DNA of 50,052 bases, taken from Quadrisphaera sp. INWT6 (GTDB lineage Bacteria; Actinomycetota; Actinomycetes; Actinomycetales; Quadrisphaeraceae). The stretch is taken from contig NZ_VUOH01000007.1 of assembly GCF_015390235.1 (NCBI RefSeq), forward strand, positions 1 to 50,052, in the 5' to 3' direction. Position numbers and translations under genes: made by a program. The stretch's first letter is position 1. Every line of letters begins with the position of its first letter. The notes under the pieces were generated by a model, which was given only the letters and a program-made list of their open reading frames with translations, did not search any database and was not told where the DNA came from. Shown piece by piece: positions 48,277 through 50,052 of this stretch.

Positions 48277-49543
48277 CCCACCGCCCCACCAGGCCCGCCG
48301 CCAGGACCGCCAGCCCGGCGGCCACGGCGGTGGGCGGCAGGGCCGCCACGAGCACCGCGCACCCGAGGAGCCCGAGCCCGGCCACCGGGCGCTCCCAGCG
48401 CCGGCGCTGAGGGTCGCGGCTCGCGCGGGCCCACGCCGCGAGGTTGGCGACGGCGTAGTAGACGAGCACCCCGGTGGAGCTCGCGGCGATGGCTCCCCGC
48501 AGGTCGGTGGTCAGCACGAGGACGACGACGACCGCGCCCACCACCAGCTGGGCCACCACCGGCGAGGCGCTGCGCGGGCCGACCGCGGCCAGGGGCGCCG
48601 GCAGCTCGCGGTCGCGGGCCATCGCGAGCGCCGTCCGTCCGACGCCGGTCATGACGGTGAGCAGCGAGCCGAGGGCGGCGACCGCGGCGCCGGCGGTGAC
48701 GAGCGCAGCCAGCTGCGGTGCGGGTCCGGCCGCCACGGCGTCGCGCAGCGGCAGGGAGCTCGCGGCCGTCGCCGTCGTCCCGAGGACACCCAGCACCACC
48801 ACGACGACCAGCGCGTACACGACGAGCACGGTGGTGAGGGCGATGGCGACGGCGCGGCCGATCGTGCGCTGCGGGTGGCTGACCTCCTCGCCCAGCGTGG
48901 CGATCCGCGCGTACCCGGCGAAGGCGAAGAACAGCAGACCAGCGGCCTGCAGCACGCCCGCCGGAGAGGCGCTGCCGCTCGGGACGAGCGTGCCGGGGTC
49001 GAGCCCCCCGCCCGCCGCCGCGACGAGGGCCACCGCGAGGACCGCGAGGGTGACGACGACCAGCACCGCCGTCACCCTCGCGGTGCGCTGCACCCCGGCG
49101 CAGGTCAGGGCGGTGAAGACCCCCACGGCGAGGGCTGCGGGCACCCCGGGGTGCTCCGGCAGGACCGCGGCGCCGGCGACGAGGGCGATCGCGGCGCAGC
49201 TGGCCGTCTTGCCGACCACGAAGGCCCACCCGGCCGCGAAGCCCCACCACTCCCCCAGCTCGCGGCGCCCGTAGGCGTACGCGCCGCCGGCGAGGGGGTG
49301 GACGCCGGCCAGCCGCGCCGTCGACGCCGCGTTGCAGGTGGCGACCAGCGCCGCGAGCGCGAGCGCGGCGAGCAGCCAGCTGCCGGCGGCCGCGGCGGCG
49401 GGACCGACGGCGCCGAACACCCCCGCGCCGAGCATCGCCCCCAGGCCGATGACGACGGCGTCGCGCAGGCCCAGGTCGCGGCGGAGCCCCCCGGCGGGCG
49501 GGACTCCGCCCGGGGTCGAGCTGGGGGTGGTGCCGCTGGTCAC
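48221..49543 (-). CDS. APC-superfamily amino acid permease
   Basis: About 440 residues, 12 predicted helices. The first helix holds DAVVIGLGAMLGAGVFGAVG (GXG(A/S)XXGXG(V/I)F, substrate-binding loop of APC transporters), later GGAYAYGRRELGEWWGFAAG, LLFFAFAGYARIATLGEEV (helix 6 with unwound part) and HPQRTIGRAVAIAL. Substrate unknown; CAT-like basic amino acid carriers are closest in look. Start GTG 49543 (VTSGTTPSST) is preferred to 49606. The Arg-rich end ([16 protein letters not shown]) overlaps msrB by 56 bp; a hidden frameshift near 48285 could move the true stop. Confidence 0.85.
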   Translation of the reverse strand: MTSGTTPSSTPGGVPPAGGLRRDLGLRDAVVIGLGAMLGAGVFGAVGPAAAAAGSWLLAALALAALVATCNAASTARLAGVHPLAGGAYAYGRRELGEWWGFAAGWAFVVGKTASCAAIALVAGAAVLPEHPGVPAALAVGVFTALTCAGVQRTARVTAVLVVVTLAVLAVALVAAAGGGLDPGTLVPSGSASPAGVLQAAGLLFFAFAGYARIATLGEEVSHPQRTIGRAVAIALTTVLVVYALVVVVVLGVLGTTATAASSLPLRDAVAAGPAPQLAALVTAGAAVAALGSLLTVMTGVGRTALAMARDRELPAPLAAVGPRSASPVVAQLVVGAVVVVLVLTTDLRGAIAASSTGVLVYYAVANLAAWARASRDPQRRRWERPVAGLGLLGCAVLVAALPPTAVAAGLAVLAAGLVGRWVSARRPARRRPRRAPGRG

Positions 49544-49593
49544 CGGGTGACCCTGCCCGGCGCAGGTGAACGCCCGGTGTCCCCCTCCCCCAC

Positions 49594-49685
49594 GACGATC
49601 ACGCACCTCAGCGCCACCACCTCGCCACGATCACGCAGCTGAGCGCCACGACGGCGTCGTTGTGGCGCTCAGGTGCGTGATCGTC
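49594..49685. repeat. Second locus of the array-type inverted repeat, compact form
   Basis: Two left ends (49594-49617 and 49626-49649) and one right end (49662-49685) of the same terminal repeat as in the 26.3-27.1 kb array (GATCACGCACCTGAGCGCC variant). The second left end and the right end form a hairpin of about 23 bp with one mismatch and a 12-nt loop. The core found in the array is missing. It lies between convergent or tandem ends of the permease start and lysE stop regions. Confidence 0.85.
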
Positions 49686-49696
49686 GCGGGACGGCC

Positions 49697-49768
49697 GGGC
49701 GGAGGGGCGGGCGGAGGGGCGGGCGGAGGGGCGGGCGGAGGGGCGGGCGGAGGGGCGGGCGGAGGGGC
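49697..49768. repeat. Six-copy 12-bp G-rich tandem repeat
   Basis: GGGCGGAGGGGC repeated six times exactly, ending 2 nt before the lysE stop codon. Runs of three and four G could form a quadruplex on the + strand. No coding role is visible. Confidence 0.95.
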
Positions 49769-49770
49769 GG

Positions 49771-50052
49771 TCAGAGGGCGCGGGCGGAGAGGGCCACGCG
49801 GGCGCCGAACAGCACGAGCACGCCGCCGGTGACGCGGTCGACCCAGCGGGGCGAACGCCGTGGTGGTGAGCCGCGCGCCCAGGGCGGAGCTGCCGAGCAC
49901 GAGCGCGCCGAGCCACACCGCCCCGATGAGGCAGTGCACCGAGGCGAGCAGCAGGCCCATGGCGAGCGGGGGGACGCCCGTGGCGGAGAACTGCGGGATG
50001 GTCGCCAGGTAGAAGACGCCGACCTTGGGGTTGAGCAGGTTGGTGACCAGCC
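49771..50052 (-). CDS. LysE-family exporter, C-terminal part, one apparent frameshift, cut by window end
   Basis: C-terminal ~95 residues of a LysE/RhtB-type amino acid exporter. [20 protein letters not shown] (the conserved NPK segment) is followed by helix [20 protein letters not shown] and [15 protein letters not shown]. An extra C near 49848 breaks the frame; corrected, it ends [25 protein letters not shown] (family-typical last helix) at the TGA at 49771. The 5' part lies beyond 50052. Confidence 0.85.
   Translation of the reverse strand, partial: GWSPTCSTPRSASSTWRPSRSSPPRASPRSPWACCSPRCTASSGRCGSARSCSAAPPWARGSPPRRSPRWVDRVTGGVLVLFGARVALSARAL

Overview
The window is about 50 kb of very GC-rich DNA (GTG starts, 4-nt GTGA overlaps, almost no A/T-rich spacers) from an actinomycete. 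Positions 1-24,200 follow the actinobacterial core order also seen in Mycobacterium and Streptomyces: rel-apt-secF-secD-yajC-ruvB-ruvA-(ruvC)-yebC-pdxT-...-pdxS-NUDIX-pimA-acyltransferase-pgsA-HIT-thrS. Phosphatidylinositol mannoside genes plus an SsgA-family gene suggest a morphologically complex actinomycete. A member of the Kineosporiales (Kineococcus/Quadrisphaera-like) is my best inference, but nothing in the window proves the genus.

Layout. 1-2.35 kb: DUF349 protein and a lone AbiEi-like protein (+). 2.35-10.9 kb: rel, apt, secFD, yajC, ruvBA (-). 11.0-11.6 kb: ruvC, inverted (+). 11.7-13.2 kb: yebC and pdxT (-). 13.2-16.1 kb: a + strand block between pdxT and pdxS with kynureninase, a PTH2-type peptidyl-tRNA hydrolase, a short TetR regulator with a perfect palindromic operator, and an unknown protein. 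16.1-16.5 kb: an intergenic stretch with four TGACCGCGGTCA palindromes. 16.5-24.9 kb: pdxS, the PI/PIM lipid operon, HIT, thrS, MOSC (-). 25-27.5 kb: four tRNA genes, a PGPGW membrane protein, ssgB-like gene, and an 838-bp array of alternating inverted-repeat elements. 27.7-37.6 kb: glgX and treY, then def and two CNNM/CBS membrane proteins, then treZ. 37.7-43.6 kb: zapE (-), sulfurtransferase and sufE (+), PAP2 (-), a small membrane protein (+), alpha/beta hydrolase and DoxX-like gene (-). 43.7-50 kb: a second glgX, an ATP-dependent DNA ligase, a USP-like protein, msrB (+), an APC permease and a broken, partial lysE (-).

Functionally, GlgX debranches glycogen and TreY/TreZ turn the resulting maltodextrin into trehalose. 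PdxS and PdxT form PLP synthase. SecD/SecF/YajC assist protein export. RuvABC resolves Holliday junctions. PgsA, the acyltransferase and PimA begin PIM synthesis.

Two themes stand out. First, at least 13 single-base frameshifts hit universally needed genes (rel, secD, yajC, def, HIT, kynU, treY and others), mostly in G or C runs; this looks like sequencing error, and I merged the pieces into single genes. Second, the spacers carry two related families of palindromic repeats built around GATCAYG...GCCAC. One family forms the large array at 26.3-27.1 kb and a hairpin at 49.6 kb. The other is a ~22-bp unit present five times, sometimes as a terminator-like hairpin, sometimes directly at gene starts, and once inside a coding sequence.
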